This document shows, in pieces, positions 61,610 to 64,000 of a DNA stretch of 64,000 bases. How positions within the stretch are numbered: the stretch's first letter is position 1; every line of letters begins with the position of its first letter. Origin of the DNA: Xiphophorus maculatus (Eukaryota; Chordata; Actinopteri; Cyprinodontiformes; Poeciliidae); assembly GCF_002775205.1 (NCBI RefSeq), contig NC_036447.1, positions 22,364,501 through 22,428,500 on the forward strand, in the 5' to 3' direction. The position numbers and the translations under genes were made by a program. Under the pieces are notes generated by a model, which did not search any database, was not told the origin of the DNA, and worked only from the letters and a program-made list of their open reading frames with translations.

Positions 61610-62875
61610 GATGTCAGCATGATGGTCCTCATGGGAACAGAGGGCATGTCCAAAAGCTACTAAGCCCCTTCTTTAGTGGTGTGGTTTTAAACGCTTCTTA
61701 CTCAACCTTGGCCACTGCAGTCACCAGTTATGCAACAAGCAATAAACACTACATTTTGTCAAATACCATAATCAAAATCAACAAGCAAATATACATAAAA
61801 TATGTTGAAAAAGGTTCCACTTCTAATCCAAGGCAACTGTACAATGGTGTAGTTATGGCCTGTGTTTGAAAGAACTCAATGTTTCAACATTTTTGAAGTT
61901 TTCTGGAAGCTTGTCCCACGTTAGTAAAGTGAATGCTGCTTCTCCATCTCTGGCTGCGGTTCTGGGGATTCACAGTAGGCTAGAACCAGAAGACCTGAAT
62001 GGTCTGAAGCATTGATACAACAGAGCTTTAATGTATTTTGGTGCCAAGTCATTCACTTATTTAAAATCAAACAAAAGTATTTTAAAGTCAGAAAAGTATC
62101 GCAGAAACTGTGCAGTTCTTCCCTGTTTTTGGAACCACCACAAGAGTAGTGTCAACATTTTCTAGCTGTGTTTTGGGCACAAGCGATTTGATTGGCAGCA
62201 GTCTGCATTCTTTTTGATTGGCCAGTGGATTTATATCAACATCTCAACCCCTATGTTATGTTTCAATGCGCGACGAGACTGTCGAGCTGAAATTTACAAT
62301 TCCATGGTCAAAACCTTGAGATCTAAACCTTTTTCTCGAGACTGGAGACAGTGGATAAGGCAACCTGTAAGAAACTAATGTACCCAGAGATTTCAGAGAA
62401 AGTAGCCACCTAACGGTACACACCAAAATGACATAATCAGAGTGTCGACCACAACTCATTTGCCCGCTCGCGTTCCCACATTCCTGCCCACGTTTTCCCT
62501 TGTGTGCAACACACTGCCAATGGAGACACACCCAAATTGGCTAGAACTGAACCAGACATCAACCAGCTAGCTAGAGTGACACTTTACAATGGAGAATGGG
62601 TACTTTGCTTTAGAAATAAATGATGCACAGTCTAAGGTTGGCCAGCACCAATGGTTTATGAGCGGTTACTCCTAACCTGTGCAGCTGGGAAGTTGACTTA
62701 AAACATGACACCTGTTTTAGTTTTCCAACTAAAGACGTCTTTATAAATGCAGGAATTTGATTCGTGGGAAATCCAAAGCATGTGATATTTGTGCTCTCTT
62801 CAGAACGACCCAGCTCTGTTGCTCCACAGGATCAATAGCGCTTTATTCTTAGTCCGCTCAGGTCAACAAGGCAGA
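61610..62875. other. Intergenic region, nothing recognised
   Basis: No exon or transposon terminus recognised. Confidence 0.4.
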
Positions 62876-62879
62876 CCTA

Positions 62880-63420
62880 CAGAGGTGGATATTATTTACA
62901 ATAATAAGCACGCCAGTTTAATTACTTCCTCAGTCTATGCGATGCTGCCCCATCAGGGTCAGACTCATCACTCCTACCTTTGCAAAGAACACATGAACAC
63001 AATGACTGCAGTTGATTTGAAGGCCAGACGGACCTTTTAGTAGACTCTTTTCTAAAAGCTGCATTTACAACACGTAAATCTTTAAACCACAAGTGTCCAT
63101 GGTGAAGAAAATAATTTATTTTTTCATCATTAATACATTTAATAGTATAAAAAGCCTTTGCTGACTCGTATGATTCAAAGTCACATTTTAGAGGCCGATC
63201 GTGTGCATTTATAATCAGCTCCACTGAACGCTTGAACATCAAAGCCATTATTCACTGCATATGTGTGCATTATTTTCGAGCAGCTGTGCATTAGCAAACG
63301 CCGAGCAGAGGCTGTAAAAGGTTTATTAGCTTTGAACAGAGTGTTTCTTGCATTCATACAAATTCGTTCCATTTCTAAATAGCAGAAAGAGGAAAAAAGA
63401 GCAAAATATTAACAACTGAT
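62880..63420. other. Candidate conserved non-coding block
   Basis: Complex, non-repetitive sequence with no reading frame of interest and several TAAT/ATTA cores (TTAATTACTTCC, ATCATTAATACATTT). It reads like vertebrate enhancer-type sequence. This is a subjective judgement that needs alignment. Confidence 0.2.
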
Positions 63421-63603
63421 AGCTGTGGGGTCAGAAACACTAAACTTTAAAACCACTTTAATTTGTTGCACCTTTAGGAGCTCGCAGTTAAAGGCAACCT
63501 TGGACCACAACATATGGAGGAAAATCTGCTATTTAACACTAAGAGCAACTACTTGGCCACAGTGGCAAGAAAACGTCTAATAGGAAGAATTCTCCAGCAG
63601 ATG

Positions 63604-63604
<1 letters not shown>

Positions 63605-63649
<45 letters not shown>

Positions 63650-63650
63650 G
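63605..63650. repeat. (TTG)n microsatellite
   Basis: About 15 TTG units. Confidence 0.97.
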
Positions 63651-63651
63651 G

Positions 63652-64000
63652 CCTTGCCCTGAAAAATCTGCTTTAAAGGTATAAAAATGTGTGACTGATT
63701 AATGAGGCTCTTTTATTTTTTAATTTTAAAATGTTTTGCTCGACACAAACAACTGATCCCGTCTGAAGATTTCTCCCGGCATTGTCTGAAACACGCTGAT
63801 CTGGATACTATTTTAAATACTACAAAATACAATAAATCTGCAGATGTCCTGCAGGAGTTTGTGCAACGTGATTGTTAACAATTTATCACATGTGATGTTT
63901 TTTTAATCGCTCTTTGATATTTTGTTTCCTTGTGCTTTAGGGACTCGTTAAGTCATTGTTTGTGATGAGAACTGAAGGACACTTGACAATATAAAAAAAA
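63652..64000. other. Right edge, nothing recognised
   Basis: AT-rich DNA with no recognised feature. Confidence 0.5.

Overview
The window is nuclear DNA of a ray-finned (teleost) fish. It has short multi-exon genes with GT-AG introns, many microsatellites, Tc1-like relics and hAT-type MITEs. It also holds a fish-style GIMAP cluster and recognisable vertebrate genes (mycbpap, a RASD-family GTPase, a claudin, slc25a10). I cannot name the species. All exon boundaries and coordinates were worked out by eye from splice signals, reading phase and remembered family features.

Layout. 1-6.1 kb: 5' two-thirds of mycbpap on the minus strand, running off the left edge, with a candidate RFX X-box near its presumed promoter. 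7.2-9.5 kb: a TATA-driven two-exon RASD-like Ras GTPase with an unusual switch II and a long N-terminus. 9.7-10.4 kb: a sequence present twice, once with and once without an intron-like GT...AG segment. 14.6-16.8 kb: a 2.2 kb foldback element with arms of about 1 kb. 18-29 kb: three GIMAP (AIG1-type) immune GTPase genes, two plus and one minus. 31-32.5 kb: a claudin with a non-coding first exon. 34.6-39.8 kb: a 5.2 kb unit bounded by terminal inverted repeats, carrying its own GC-rich promoter-like block and an intact nine-exon gene for a 442-residue SAM-domain protein, with no recognisable transposase. 41.5-50.7 kb: slc25a10, all 11 exons intact, one with a GC-AG intron. 50.7-64 kb: gene-poor DNA with a TTAA-flanked MITE, dispersed repeats and a possible conserved non-coding block near 63 kb.

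The genes are not a pathway together. The three GIMAPs form a local immune cluster, and GIMAP C has interferon-response-like sites upstream. The most unusual item is the TIR-bounded SAM-protein unit: a mobile-looking element whose only gene is a spliced, intact, non-transposase-like protein of a family that I recall as multicopy in fish.
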